Source: Muribaculaceae bacterium
Lineage (GTDB): Bacteria > Bacteroidota > Bacteroidia > Bacteroidales > Muribaculaceae
Assembly (NCBI GenBank): GCA_016292745.1
Contig: JAEDFO010000001.1
Span: 62,001 to 126,000, forward strand
Reading direction: 5' to 3'
DNA length: 64,000 nt
The position numbers and the translations under genes are program-made. This document shows positions 36,823-46,274 of the stretch, piece by piece. The notes beneath the pieces were generated by a model. The model was not told the origin of the DNA, made no database searches, and worked only from the letters and a program-made list of their open reading frames with translations. How positions within the stretch are numbered: position 1 is the first letter of the stretch; every line of letters starts with the position of its first letter.

Positions 36823-37683
36823 TTATTCTTTTATGCGATTAATACACTTAATTAAGCTATCTTCCCAATAAGGGATATCTATGTTATATACTCTCTTGAT
36901 TTTCGACTTGTCAAGCACACTGTAACATGGACGGTGCGCTTTCGTAGGATATTCTGCCGTCAGCACAGGACGGACGTGACAAGTGCCGATACCGGCAATA
37001 CGGTGAATTGCTTTAGTAAAGTCGTACCAAGAAACTACCCCTTCATTAGAAAAGTGATATATTCCAGGCTCCCATTTCCCTGATGATAAAATAAGGAGAA
37101 TCGTATGAGCCAGATCTGTTGCCGACGTAGGAGTTCCCACCTGGTCGTAAACCACATTTAGTTCGCTTCTCGTAGTTCCGAGGCTCAACATTGTCTTGAC
37201 AAAGTTTTTCCCATGAGGAGAATAAAGCCAAGCCGTACGGATAATTATGGAGTTAGGAGCTAATTGTTTGATGACAATCTCTCCATCGCTCTTGGTTCTC
37301 CCATAAACTGACAGCGGATTAACCGTATCATCCTCATTGTATGGCTTGTAGGCATATCCGTCAAACACATAATCGGTTGAGATATGCAATAGCTTTGAAC
37401 TATATTCTGCAGCTATTTCTGCTAAATTTGCAACTGCGTCGACATTAAGCTTTCTGCACAACTCACCATTGTCTTCGGCAGCATCTACGGCGGTATAGGC
37501 AGCACAATTAATTATAAAGTCGATATTGTTGCACTCAACAAAACTTGCCACAGCAAGTTTATCTGTAATATCAAGTTCAGATACATCGGTTGCAAATATT
37601 TTAAAATTGTCATGGCCGGAGAACTGCAATTGCAACTCTCGGCCTAATTGTCCATTTGCCCCAGTTATAAGAACATTCTTCAT
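36823..37683 (-). CDS. rfbD: dTDP-4-dehydrorhamnose reductase
   Basis: RfbD (RmlD) reduces dTDP-4-keto-L-rhamnose to dTDP-L-rhamnose for surface polysaccharides. The N-terminal Rossmann motif is ITGANGQLGRELQ (NAD(P)H binding), followed by the SDR active-site pair in VYGRTKSDGE (Tyr-x3-Lys) and the substrate region RTAWLYSPHGKNFVKTML. Length is 286 residues. The other rml genes are not next to it. It lies between the DUF4924 gene and prfC with gaps of six bases on each side. Confidence 0.94.
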   Translation of the reverse strand: MKNVLITGANGQLGRELQLQFSGHDNFKIFATDVSELDITDKLAVASFVECNNIDFIINCAAYTAVDAAEDNGELCRKLNVDAVANLAEIAAEYSSKLLHISTDYVFDGYAYKPYNEDDTVNPLSVYGRTKSDGEIVIKQLAPNSIIIRTAWLYSPHGKNFVKTMLSLGTTRSELNVVYDQVGTPTSATDLAHTILLILSSGKWEPGIYHFSNEGVVSWYDFTKAIHRIAGIGTCHVRPVLTAEYPTKAHRPCYSVLDKSKIKRVYNIDIPYWEDSLIKCINRIKE

Positions 37684-37689
37684 AACGAA

Positions 37690-38247
37690 TTATTTTTCAT
37701 CATCGTTATCAAAAAGCGGTTTCTCTTCATCTTTCTTAAAATATGCAGCCAATGTTGCCACAAACTTTGATATTTGGTTAAATGCAATCAATGTCTCTGG
37801 CGACACTTCCTTTTTGTTCAATCGAAGCATCATCAACCCATATAATGCATTGAAGCAGGTTTCAATTTCGCCAGATTTATGTTGTCCTGACTTTGCACGA
37901 AGCTCGACGATAATTGGCAGTGTTCGATAATATTCAGCAACATATGTTGGAAACTTGTCCGATTTAATCAGCTGATTGTGCAAATCGGTCAGCTTTATGA
38001 GTACATTATTGTTTATTTGAAGGTGCCCTTGAGAAATTACATTTTCAGCACGCATCATATTTATAAGGTTATCGAACCACTCAACATAGTCGTGACGCTG
38101 TTTGTCAGAAAGTTCGTAAACTGATATCAGATTTTTTTCAATTTCTTCAATGCTGAAATTGTTTGCACGAATTATATCCTCAATCTGCCACATATATAGC
38201 AGATATTCGGCGACATTCTCTTTACGGCGCTGCTGCGAAATGAACAT
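37690..38247 (-). CDS. DUF4924 family protein
   Basis: This 185-residue, mainly helical protein starts MFISQQRRKENVAEYLLYMWQ and matches my memory of the Bacteroidetes-specific DUF4924 family, whose function is unknown. It has no signal peptide or membrane segment and ends in an acidic tail (DNDDEK). It starts four bases after the Crp/Fnr-type gene ends and precedes rfbD by six bases, so it is part of that transcript. The family assignment rests on the N-terminal motif and the neighbourhood. Confidence 0.78.
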   Translation of the reverse strand: MFISQQRRKENVAEYLLYMWQIEDIIRANNFSIEEIEKNLISVYELSDKQRHDYVEWFDNLINMMRAENVISQGHLQINNNVLIKLTDLHNQLIKSDKFPTYVAEYYRTLPIIVELRAKSGQHKSGEIETCFNALYGLMMLRLNKKEVSPETLIAFNQISKFVATLAAYFKKDEEKPLFDNDDEK

Positions 38248-38251
38248 TGTG

Positions 38252-38953
38252 TTATCCGAATTTACTGATTTTTCGAAGTTGACTCTCGTTGATAATCTTT
38301 ATTCTTCGCCCATCAACAGTAATTATATGTTCTGCAACGAAGCTCGATAACGTCCGGATAGCATTCGAAGTTGTCATATTCGAAAGATTGGCAATATCTT
38401 CACGAGCCATGTATATCTTGAGGGTTTCGCCATCTTCTTCAAATCCATAGCTCTCAATCAGTAAAATCAGGGCTTCGGCCAAACGTCCTCTAATGTGCTT
38501 CTGGGTAAGGTTCACAATCTTGGTATCGGATCCGCCAAGGTGTTTCGACAATTCACGGATGAAGAACCATGCCAGATTAATATTATGGTCGATTAATTCA
38601 GCTACAATGCTCATCTTTATAGCTCCCAAAGTTGATGTCTCAAACGCTGCAGCAGTCGACACATACGGCTCTTTGGCAAAAAAAGCACGATAGCCAAAAT
38701 ATTGTATAGGTCGATAGAGACGAAGAATCTGTTGACGTCCGCCTATACCGTCCTTGTAAAGTTTTACTTTGCCTTTAAGTAAGCACCACAAATACTCAGG
38801 GTTTTCACTTTCTGCATATATTATTTGATTCTTTTTGAAATTATGAATTTCAAAATTATCAACAATAATTCTCTTTTCATCTTGAGAAAGAGTTGCCCAA
38901 AGTTCGGCTAAATCTTCACTAATTACTTTTTCTAATGTACTTTTCTTTATCAT
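38252..38953 (-). CDS. Crp/Fnr family transcriptional regulator
   Basis: This is a DNA-binding regulator with an N-terminal cyclic-nucleotide-binding-type jelly roll (about residues 20-130; KNQIIYAESENPEYLWCLLKGKVKLY) and a C-terminal winged helix (about 155-225; AREDIANLSNMTTSNAIRTLSSF). It has a single cysteine (residue 57) and so lacks the cysteine set of oxygen-sensing Fnr. The ligand is unknown. It is the first gene of a four-gene unit with DUF4924, rfbD and prfC, which it may or may not control. Confidence 0.92.
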   Translation of the reverse strand: MIKKSTLEKVISEDLAELWATLSQDEKRIIVDNFEIHNFKKNQIIYAESENPEYLWCLLKGKVKLYKDGIGGRQQILRLYRPIQYFGYRAFFAKEPYVSTAAAFETSTLGAIKMSIVAELIDHNINLAWFFIRELSKHLGGSDTKIVNLTQKHIRGRLAEALILLIESYGFEEDGETLKIYMAREDIANLSNMTTSNAIRTLSSFVAEHIITVDGRRIKIINESQLRKISKFG

Positions 38954-38991
38954 TTCAGCAGTTCATTGCTTTACAACAATGCTATACAGCA

Positions 38992-39022
38992 CAAAATTAG
39001 GAAATTAAAATCATTTCACAAG
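38992..39022 (-). promoter_or_regulatory. Promoter of the Crp/Fnr-DUF4924-rfbD-prfC unit
   Basis: On the minus strand TAATTTTG (38992-38999) is preceded, after exactly 19 bases, by CTTG (39019-39022), one base off the TTTG consensus. The predicted leader is about 30 bases. Confidence 0.65.
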
Positions 39023-39083
39023 CCGTTTCGGTCAAAAAAACGATATATCTGTTATTTTTTGCGTAAAATATATTCATTATGTA

Positions 39084-39128
39084 ATAAAAATATAGCAAAA
39101 GGAAACGTTTACGCCCTTTTGCTATATT
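39084..39128 (-). terminator. Intrinsic terminator of the malic enzyme gene
   Basis: On the minus strand a 13-14-pair stem (AATATAGCAAAAGG/CCTTTTGCTATATT, 39115-39128 with 39089-39102) ends in a run of Ts (39084-39088). It lies about 40 bases past the malic enzyme stop codon. Confidence 0.85.
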
Positions 39129-39165
39129 AATATAATTATGAACGAAATGTTACACTGAAATAGCC

Positions 39166-41439
39166 TTACTTTTCTAAGTTATAGATTGCATCAATAACTG
39201 CTACTGCCGTCAAGTTGACGATGTCGCGAACTGCAGCATCAACATTGATGAAATGAATCGGTTTGTTCAACCCCATTTGAATTGGGCCAATAGCATCGGC
39301 AAGACCCATTTCGAGCATCATGCGGTATGCAGTGTTGGCTGCACTTAAATCTGGGAAGATTAGTGTGTTGACTTTCTTGCCATGCAGTTTATTGAATGGG
39401 AATGTTTTGTCGCGAAGTTTCCGGTTAAGTGCATAATGTACTTGCATTTCGCCATCAACAACCATATCGGGATAATTCTCATGAAGGAAATCAACAGCAT
39501 CGTGCACCATTTTGGGGCTCGATTCAGTGTTTGAGCCAAAATTGCTGAACGAAACCATAGCCATTACAGGGTCTTTTGCAAAATATTCAACCGACCGCTT
39601 TGCCAATCTTGCAATATCGACAAGAGTTTCAGTATCACTTTCGTGATTTATTGAAGTATCGGCCAAGAAATATGTACCTTTCTTGGATATCATGATATGC
39701 ATTGTAGCAAAGTGCTTGAAGCCTTCACGAATACCAACCACCTCAGTCGCAATTTTCATTGGGGTGCCTCCACCAGAGTAAGAACCGGTTATCAATGCAT
39801 CGGCATCGCCGCATTCAACCATCATCATACCGAAATAATTACGGTCGAACATCTTGTCGTAGGCTTCAGGATAAGTAAGGCCATTGCGTTGATGCTTCTC
39901 TGCCAGTCGGAAAGCAAAAGCTTTACGGCGACGGGCCTCACGGTCGTGACGGACATTCACAATTTCGAGCTCTGATATGTCAAGATTCAATTTCTTGGCA
40001 CGCTTAGCAATCATTTCCTCATTGCCAAGAAGCACAGGTTGGCATATTCCCTGATTGTATGCCGATACTGCAGCCTGAAGCATATTGTCTGTATTAGCTT
40101 CTGCAAATACCACACGTTTAGGTTGAGTCTTAGCCAAATCAGCGAGGCGACGAACCAAGCGATCATCGTATCCCATGAGTTTCTTCAACTGCAAATCGTA
40201 GGAGTCCCAATCGGTTATCGGACGAGTTGCAACTCCCGATTCCATTGCACCTTTTGCAACTGCCGGCGACACTGCAGTTATGAGTCGCGGATCGAGAGCT
40301 TTGGGCAGAATGTATTGTGGGCCGAATTTCATTGTCTCGCTGTCATAAGCAGCACGAACAACTGTCGGAACAGGCTCTTTTGCCAATTTTGCAATGGCTC
40401 GTACTGCTGCAAGCTTCATTTCCTCGTTAATTGTAGTTGCTCCACAGTCGAGTGCTCCACGGAAAATATATGGGAAACCGAGCACGTTATTAATCTGATT
40501 AGGATAATCCGAGCGGCCGGTTGCAAAAATCAAATCATCGCGAGTGGTGATTGCCTTATGGTATTCAATTTCAGGATCAGGATTAGCAAGAGCAAAAACT
40601 ATAGGATTGGGAGCCATAGATTTCAGCATTTCCGGTGTCACTACATCCTTAACTGAAAGGCCAAGGAAAACATCGGCATCGACCATTGCATCGGCCAAAG
40701 TATCGATATCGCGAGATGTGGCAAATTCAAGTTTCTGTGCATTAAGATTTGATCGCTTAGTGTTTATCACACCTTTGCTATCGCACATAACCACGTTTTC
40801 CTTCTTAATTCCAAGGGCAATATATAGTTTAGTACACGAAATTGCAGCTGCGCCAGCACCATTGACAACCAACTTAACATCCTCGATTTTCTTCCCTTGA
40901 ATCTCGAGAGCATTGAGCAGTCCAGCTCCTGAAATTATAGCAGTGCCATGCTGGTCGTCGTGCATAATCGGAATATCGCACTGGGCCTTGAGCTCACGCT
41001 CTATTTCAAAACATTCAGGTGCCTTGATGTCTTCAAGATTAATGCCGCCAAAAGTTGGCGCTATAGCCTTGACAACCTCAATGAATTTCTTTGGGTCTTT
41101 TTCATTGATTTCGATATCGAAACAATCAAGACCTCCAAAAATCTTAAACAGCAAAGCCTTACCTTCCATAACAGGCTTACCGGCCATCGCACCAATATCA
41201 CCAAGTCCAAGAACTGCCGTTCCATTTGAGATAACAGCTACAAGATTACCTTTGTTAGTGTACTTATACACAGACTGTGCATCTTCTTCAATTTCCAGAC
41301 ATGGATATGCAACACCTGGCGAATAAGCCAACGATAAATCCATCTGCGATGAATATGGTTTTGTAGGCACAATCTCAATTTTGCCTGGTTTGCCTTGCGA
41401 ATGATAATCCAAGGCCATTTCTTTAGTTACTTTTGCCAT
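39166..41439 (-). CDS. maeB: NADP-dependent malic enzyme with phosphotransacetylase-like domain
   Basis: The enzyme decarboxylates malate to pyruvate with reduction of NAD(P)+. The N-terminal malic enzyme part (about residues 1-410) has the motifs DLSLAYSPGVAYPC, PVMEGKALLFK, IMHDDQHGTAIISGAGLLNAL and the Rossmann VVNGAGAAAISC. The C-terminal part (about 430-757) resembles phosphate acetyltransferase (ADALITGSYSGGGTPMKIA, VFPDLSAANTAYRMM) and is thought to be regulatory in this class. At 757 residues it is the usual MaeB-type fusion. It stands alone, with its own terminator and a promoter-like box. Confidence 0.95.
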   Translation of the reverse strand: MAKVTKEMALDYHSQGKPGKIEIVPTKPYSSQMDLSLAYSPGVAYPCLEIEEDAQSVYKYTNKGNLVAVISNGTAVLGLGDIGAMAGKPVMEGKALLFKIFGGLDCFDIEINEKDPKKFIEVVKAIAPTFGGINLEDIKAPECFEIERELKAQCDIPIMHDDQHGTAIISGAGLLNALEIQGKKIEDVKLVVNGAGAAAISCTKLYIALGIKKENVVMCDSKGVINTKRSNLNAQKLEFATSRDIDTLADAMVDADVFLGLSVKDVVTPEMLKSMAPNPIVFALANPDPEIEYHKAITTRDDLIFATGRSDYPNQINNVLGFPYIFRGALDCGATTINEEMKLAAVRAIAKLAKEPVPTVVRAAYDSETMKFGPQYILPKALDPRLITAVSPAVAKGAMESGVATRPITDWDSYDLQLKKLMGYDDRLVRRLADLAKTQPKRVVFAEANTDNMLQAAVSAYNQGICQPVLLGNEEMIAKRAKKLNLDISELEIVNVRHDREARRRKAFAFRLAEKHQRNGLTYPEAYDKMFDRNYFGMMMVECGDADALITGSYSGGGTPMKIATEVVGIREGFKHFATMHIMISKKGTYFLADTSINHESDTETLVDIARLAKRSVEYFAKDPVMAMVSFSNFGSNTESSPKMVHDAVDFLHENYPDMVVDGEMQVHYALNRKLRDKTFPFNKLHGKKVNTLIFPDLSAANTAYRMMLEMGLADAIGPIQMGLNKPIHFINVDAAVRDIVNLTAVAVIDAIYNLEK

Positions 41440-41549
41440 TATTATAATAGTTCAGTTAAAAATTACGATTTAAATCCCGTATTGTTGAATTAAACAAGAA
41501 TATACCTAAAAAAGTTGTATAGCGCATTTAGCCCAATCATTGTCTGTTA

Positions 41550-41557
41550 CAAAATTA
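41550..41557 (-). promoter_or_regulatory. Possible -7 box for the malic enzyme gene
   Basis: On the minus strand TAATTTTG fits the TAnnTTTG consensus, about 110 bases upstream of the malic enzyme ATG. No good -33 element is seen, so this is a weak call. It implies a leader of roughly 100 bases with no structure I could recognise. Confidence 0.4.
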
Positions 41558-41590
41558 CTAATAATTTTCGAATTATGCTCTTTAGCCGAT

Positions 41591-41625
41591 AAAAATGGAG
41601 CGTCTACACATAAATAGACGCTCCA
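41591..41625 (-). terminator. Terminator at the end of the leucine operon
   Basis: On the minus strand an 11-pair perfect stem (TGGAGCGTCTA/TAGACGCTCCA, 41615-41625 with 41596-41606) encloses an eight-base loop and is followed by TTTTT. It lies 25 bases past the leuB stop and closes the leuA-leuC-leuD-cimA-like-leuB unit. Confidence 0.92.
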
Positions 41626-41649
41626 CCATCATATAGTCTTTAATGTTTC

Positions 41650-42723
41650 TTAATGCTTTGACACATAATCTACAAGCCATTTGCCCACTTCTGAGGTTTT
41701 GTATGATGGTTCACCCTGTTCAGCAATGTCGCCTGTTACAAATTTTGCCGAAAGTGATGCCTCTACAGCTTCTCGGATAAGCAGTGCTTCATCCTTAAGA
41801 TTGAAAGCATATTCGAGCATCATTGCGGCAGAAAGCACAGTTGCCAATGGATTTGCAATGTCTTTACCAGCAGCTTGCGGCCAGGAACCGTGAATCGGTT
41901 CGAATACCGAAGTATGCTCGCCTATTGAAGCCGATGGGAGCATGCCGAGTGAACCGGTAATAACCGAGCCTTCATCGGTAAGAATATCGCCAAACATATT
42001 TTCAGTTACCAGCACGTCGAAATCCTTTGGCCATTGGATAATGCGCATAGCGGCATTGTCAACAAAGAGGAATTCTGTTGTAACATCAGGGTAATCCTTA
42101 GCGATTTCTTTAGAAACCTGTCGCCACAGACGGCTTGTAGCCAATACGTTAGCCTTATCAACAACAGTGACCTTCTTTCGACGCTTTAGGGCAAACTCAT
42201 ATGCCAGACGAACTATACGCTCAATCTCGTATGTGCTGTATACGCATGTATCGTAGGCTGTTTTACCGTCTTCGCTTCTTCCTTGTGGCCGACCAAAATA
42301 CATGCCACCAGTGAGTTCACGGATACACATAAAGTCGGCGCCATCAATCAAGTCGGTACGGAGAGGAGATTTCTTGACAAGACTCTTGAAAGTCGTAACC
42401 GGGCGTATGTTGGCATATAATCCAAGGCGCTTACGCATAGCAAGAAGACCTTGTTCAGGACGCACCTTTGCAGTGGGGTCGTTGTCATATTTCGGAGAGC
42501 CGGTTGCGCCGAAAAGCACTGCATCAGATTCCATGCAAAGCTGATGTGTCTCTTCAGGATAAGGGTTGCCAGTTGCATCGATGGCACAAGCTCCCACTAA
42601 TGCTGTTTTGTATTCAAGTTCATGATTGTACTTCTCGCACACAGCTTTAAGTACATCGAGAGCTACATTCATTATTTCTGGTCCGATTCCGTCACCTGGA
42701 AGGACTGCAATTTTCAGTTTCAT
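41650..42723 (-). CDS. leuB: 3-isopropylmalate dehydrogenase
   Basis: LeuB oxidises and decarboxylates 3-isopropylmalate in leucine synthesis, and the same enzyme can act on methylmalate in the citramalate route to isoleucine. The N-terminal VLPGDGIGPEIM, the substrate motif ETHQLCMESDAVLFGATGSP, FDVLVTENMFGDILTDE and the NAD-binding HGSWPQAAGKDIANP are all present. Length is 357 residues. It is the last gene of the operon, 11 bases after the cimA-like gene. Confidence 0.96.
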   Translation of the reverse strand: MKLKIAVLPGDGIGPEIMNVALDVLKAVCEKYNHELEYKTALVGACAIDATGNPYPEETHQLCMESDAVLFGATGSPKYDNDPTAKVRPEQGLLAMRKRLGLYANIRPVTTFKSLVKKSPLRTDLIDGADFMCIRELTGGMYFGRPQGRSEDGKTAYDTCVYSTYEIERIVRLAYEFALKRRKKVTVVDKANVLATSRLWRQVSKEIAKDYPDVTTEFLFVDNAAMRIIQWPKDFDVLVTENMFGDILTDEGSVITGSLGMLPSASIGEHTSVFEPIHGSWPQAAGKDIANPLATVLSAAMMLEYAFNLKDEALLIREAVEASLSAKFVTGDIAEQGEPSYKTSEVGKWLVDYVSKH

Positions 42724-42734
42724 ATCTATAAAAA

Positions 42735-44252
42735 TTAAAGGTTTTCGATAATGTTAAGCATTTTCACTGTGGCCTGTATGGCTGCCTCAGTTTGGTCAGC
42801 ATCTACGCCACGTGTCTTTATCTGATGCCCATTATAATCCCATGAAATAGTGGTTTGAACAAGAGCATCAGTTCGGCCACCGGGCGGGATGTTGACAATA
42901 TAGTTGGTGAGCATAGGGAATTTTCGGTCGAGCAAATCGTTGTAAATTCGCTTGATGGCCTTCATGAATGCATCGTACTGTCCGTCACCAGCAGCACTCT
43001 GTTGATATTCTTTGCCATTGATTTCTATCTTTACTGTAGCAGTTGGGCGCAATCCATGCGATAAGCTTAGGGCATAATTAATGACATTCACCTTTGAATG
43101 CGAGGAGTCATGCTTTAGGACATCCGACACGATATAAGGCAATTCAAACTGGGTTACTATCTCTTTCTTGTCGCCAAGTTGGATAACACGCTCTGTAACT
43201 TTCTTAATGTCGCTTTCGCTCAATTCTATACCCAGAGCCTCCAGATTGTTCCTCACGTTAGCTTTACCGGATGTCTTGCCAAGGGCATATTCTCGCTCGC
43301 GGCCGAAACGTTCGGGTAACAAGGCATTGCAGTAAAGATTGTCCTTCTTATCGCCGTCGGCATGCACACCGGCACATTGAGTAAACACGTTCTCACCAAT
43401 AACAGGTTCGTTCTGCGGAATAATAACGCCGGAGAATGCTTCGACAAAACGACTAACTTTATTTATCTTCTTTTCATCAATTCCGGTTTCAAGACGTAAC
43501 ATATCGTGGACTACAGCAACCACGCTTGAAAGAGGAGCATTTCCTGCGCGTTCACCTAAACCATTTATGGTGCAGTGAAGCCCCTTGAAACCAACAAGAG
43601 CAGCAGCAAATGAGTTGGAGGTTGCCAAGTCGTAATCGTTATGTCCGTGAAAATCGAAATGAATGTCGGGATATCTATCGGTCATTTTCTTGCCATAGCC
43701 ATACACCTGATTCGGATTGAACACACCAAGTGTATCGGGAAGCATGAAGCGTTTTATTGGCAACTCCTTTAAAGTATCAACCATATTAAATACATAATCA
43801 GGCGAATACTTAATGCCATTCGACCAATCTTCAAGATACAGGTTCACTGTAAGGCCGGCAGCGTTAGCATTCTTCACCTCATTGGCAATGTCGGCAAAGT
43901 GTGCCTCAGGCGATTTCCCCAATTGCTCACGGCAATGTCGCAACGAACCTTTTGCAAGAAGATTTATCACCTTTCCCCCAACGTCCGAAACCCATTTAAT
44001 GGATTTTCCATTGTCGATAAACCCAAGAATCTCTACGCGATTAATAAATCCAGCACGTTGAGCCCATTCACAGATGCCTTTTACCGATTCAAACTCACCC
44101 GACGATACGCGTGCCGACGCAATCTCGATACGAGAGATATTGAGCTCTGTAAGTAGGTTCTGCGCAATACTCAATTTCTCGGATGGTGTGAACGACACCC
44201 CAGAGGTTTGTTCACCGTCGCGGAGAGTGGTATCTAATAGTTCTATCTTCAT
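42735..44252 (-). CDS. 2-isopropylmalate synthase paralogue, citramalate synthase-like
   Basis: This is a DRE-TIM acyl-CoA lyase-type enzyme with a C-terminal regulatory domain. The catalytic barrel starts LLDTTLRDGEQTSGV and has FDFHGHNDYDLATSN and CAGVHADGDKKDN. The last 130 residues form a LeuA-dimer-type allosteric domain ending in the TRGVDADQTEAAIQA segment. It is clearly different from the true LeuA in the same operon (for example TSG versus VPG after the GEQ). A citramalate synthase (pyruvate plus acetyl-CoA, leading to isoleucine through LeuCDB) is the most likely role. A second isopropylmalate synthase cannot be excluded. Length is 505 residues. Confidence 0.85.
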   Translation of the reverse strand: MKIELLDTTLRDGEQTSGVSFTPSEKLSIAQNLLTELNISRIEIASARVSSGEFESVKGICEWAQRAGFINRVEILGFIDNGKSIKWVSDVGGKVINLLAKGSLRHCREQLGKSPEAHFADIANEVKNANAAGLTVNLYLEDWSNGIKYSPDYVFNMVDTLKELPIKRFMLPDTLGVFNPNQVYGYGKKMTDRYPDIHFDFHGHNDYDLATSNSFAAALVGFKGLHCTINGLGERAGNAPLSSVVAVVHDMLRLETGIDEKKINKVSRFVEAFSGVIIPQNEPVIGENVFTQCAGVHADGDKKDNLYCNALLPERFGREREYALGKTSGKANVRNNLEALGIELSESDIKKVTERVIQLGDKKEIVTQFELPYIVSDVLKHDSSHSKVNVINYALSLSHGLRPTATVKIEINGKEYQQSAAGDGQYDAFMKAIKRIYNDLLDRKFPMLTNYIVNIPPGGRTDALVQTTISWDYNGHQIKTRGVDADQTEAAIQATVKMLNIIENL

Positions 44253-44258
44253 ACAGAG

Positions 44259-44852
44259 TTATTTGCTGTGGTTATGCTCGAAACCTTCTATATCTGATTT
44301 TTTACTGAGAAGGAAATCTATATCATCGAAGCCGTTAAGAAGACAATTTTTCTTGTAAAGATTAATATCGAACGATTCCTTCTCGCCAGTGGCATTGTTG
44401 GTAATGGTCTGAGCATTCAAATCAACGGTTACAGTTGATGTATTGTCGGCCTCTATCGACTTGAATAGAGATGCAAGAAACTTCTCCGACACAACAACTG
44501 GCAGAACGCAGTTATTGAGTGCATTGTTTTTGAAGATATCAGCAAAATAGCTTGAAACAACGACCTTAAAGCCATATCCTGCAATCGCCCATGCTGCATG
44601 CTCACGACTTGAGCCTGAACCAAAATTTTTCCCGGCAACAAGCACCGAACCACTGTAATCAGGATTGTTAAGCACGAACGATGCAATGGGCTTTCCATTT
44701 CCGTCGTAGCGCCAATCCCGGAAAAGATTGTCACCAAATCCTTGTTTTGATGTTGCTTTCAAAAAACGTGCTGGAATTATCTGGTCAGTATCTACGTTTT
44801 CTCTTTGTAATGGTATGCAACGCGATGTGAGTGTAGTGAATTTTTCTTTCAT
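44259..44852 (-). CDS. leuD: 3-isopropylmalate dehydratase, small subunit
   Basis: LeuD is the swivelling small subunit of isopropylmalate isomerase, which acts with LeuC. The sequence has the family motifs RENVDTDQIIPARFLK, FVLNNPDYSGSVLVAGKNFGSGSSREHA and AIAGYGFKVVVSSYFADIFKNNALNN. Length is 197 residues. It starts 13 bases after leuC and is followed six bases later by the cimA-like gene. Confidence 0.97.
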   Translation of the reverse strand: MKEKFTTLTSRCIPLQRENVDTDQIIPARFLKATSKQGFGDNLFRDWRYDGNGKPIASFVLNNPDYSGSVLVAGKNFGSGSSREHAAWAIAGYGFKVVVSSYFADIFKNNALNNCVLPVVVSEKFLASLFKSIEADNTSTVTVDLNAQTITNNATGEKESFDINLYKKNCLLNGFDDIDFLLSKKSDIEGFEHNHSK

Positions 44853-44865
44853 TGCTTTTAAGAAA

Positions 44866-46257
44866 TTAAATAGTTGAAGGATTTGTGATTCTGCCGGTTA
44901 TTGCAGCAGCTGCCGCAACCAATGGCCCCGCCAAAATTGTGCGTGCGCCAGGTCCTTGACGGCCCTCGAAATTTCTGTTTGATGTCGACACTGCATATTT
45001 GCCGGCTGGCACTTTGTCTTCGTTCATTGCTAAGCATGCCGAACATCCTGGCTGACGGATTTCGAAACCAGCATCTTCAAGAATCTTGTCGAGCCCTTCT
45101 TCACGAATCTGCTTGTCAACATTCCATGAGCCGGGAACAAGCCATGCAACAACATTATCGGCTTTCTTCTTCCCTTTCACAAATGATGCAAATGCACGGA
45201 AATCTTCAATACGACCATTAGTGCAACTGCCAAGAAATACATAATCTATCGGCTTCCCAAGCAAACTTTCTTCGGGCTTGAATCCCATATAGTCAAGCGA
45301 GCGCATGAATGAAATCTTTCCAGCTTCGTCGATTGATTCGAGCGAAGGTATTTTTTCTTCAATACCGATACCCATTCCAGGGTTAGTGCCATAGGTTATA
45401 CGAGGCTCAATGTCGGTAGCCTCGAATGTAATTTCTTTGTCGAAAACTGCATCATCATCGCTTTTCAGAGTTTTCCAATATGCTACGGCATCATCCCAAT
45501 CCTTACCTTTAGGCGCATATTCCCTGCCCTTCACATATGCAAATGTGGTTTCATCTGGGGCTATCATACCTCCGCGCGCACCCATTTCGATACTTAGATT
45601 GCACACAGTCATTCGTTCCTCCATCGAGAGCGAGCGAATAGTGTCGCCCGCATACTCAACGAAATATCCTGTTGCGCCGCCTGTAGTCATCATGGCAATT
45701 ATATATAGAGCTATATCTTTAGCAGTTACATATGGCTTTAAATTTCCGTTTATAGTGATTCTCATCGTCTTTGGCTTAGGCTGAAGAATGCATTGCGATG
45801 CAAGCACCATTTCAACCTCACTTGTGCCAATACCAAAAGCTATGGCACCAAAGGCTCCATGGGTTGAAGTATGACTGTCGCCACAAACAATAGTATACCC
45901 CGGCAAAGTCAATCCATTTTCCGGACCAATAACATGGATTATACCATTCTTTGGATGGCCCAAACCGAAAAGTGTAACGCCAAATTCAGTTGCGTTCTTG
46001 GTGAGAGTCTCCACCTGATTTCGAGATACTGGGTCCGCAATCGGTTTGTCTTGATTGAGCGTTGGAATATTATGGTCGGGTGAGCAGAATGTCTTACTTG
46101 GACGGAATACCTTAAGGCCTCGTTCTCTCAATCCGTTAAATGCCTGTGGACTTGTAACCTCGTGGCAATAGTGGCGGTCGATATACAATTGAGTTGGACC
46201 ACCTTCAATACAATTCACCACATGAGCGTCCCATATCTTATCAAATAAGGTATTCAT
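44866..46257 (-). CDS. leuC: 3-isopropylmalate dehydratase, large subunit
   Basis: LeuC is the catalytic [4Fe-4S] subunit of isopropylmalate isomerase. The aconitase-type motifs are present: VCGDSHTSTHGAFGAIAFGIG, the cluster-binding GSCTNGRIEDFRAF and the paired cysteines in QPGCSACLAMN, then the SNRNFEGRQG segment. Length is 463 residues. It lies 17 bases downstream of leuA and 13 bases upstream of leuD. Confidence 0.97.
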   Translation of the reverse strand: MNTLFDKIWDAHVVNCIEGGPTQLYIDRHYCHEVTSPQAFNGLRERGLKVFRPSKTFCSPDHNIPTLNQDKPIADPVSRNQVETLTKNATEFGVTLFGLGHPKNGIIHVIGPENGLTLPGYTIVCGDSHTSTHGAFGAIAFGIGTSEVEMVLASQCILQPKPKTMRITINGNLKPYVTAKDIALYIIAMMTTGGATGYFVEYAGDTIRSLSMEERMTVCNLSIEMGARGGMIAPDETTFAYVKGREYAPKGKDWDDAVAYWKTLKSDDDAVFDKEITFEATDIEPRITYGTNPGMGIGIEEKIPSLESIDEAGKISFMRSLDYMGFKPEESLLGKPIDYVFLGSCTNGRIEDFRAFASFVKGKKKADNVVAWLVPGSWNVDKQIREEGLDKILEDAGFEIRQPGCSACLAMNEDKVPAGKYAVSTSNRNFEGRQGPGARTILAGPLVAAAAAITGRITNPSTI

Positions 46258-46274
46258 ATTAATAAAAAAATGTA

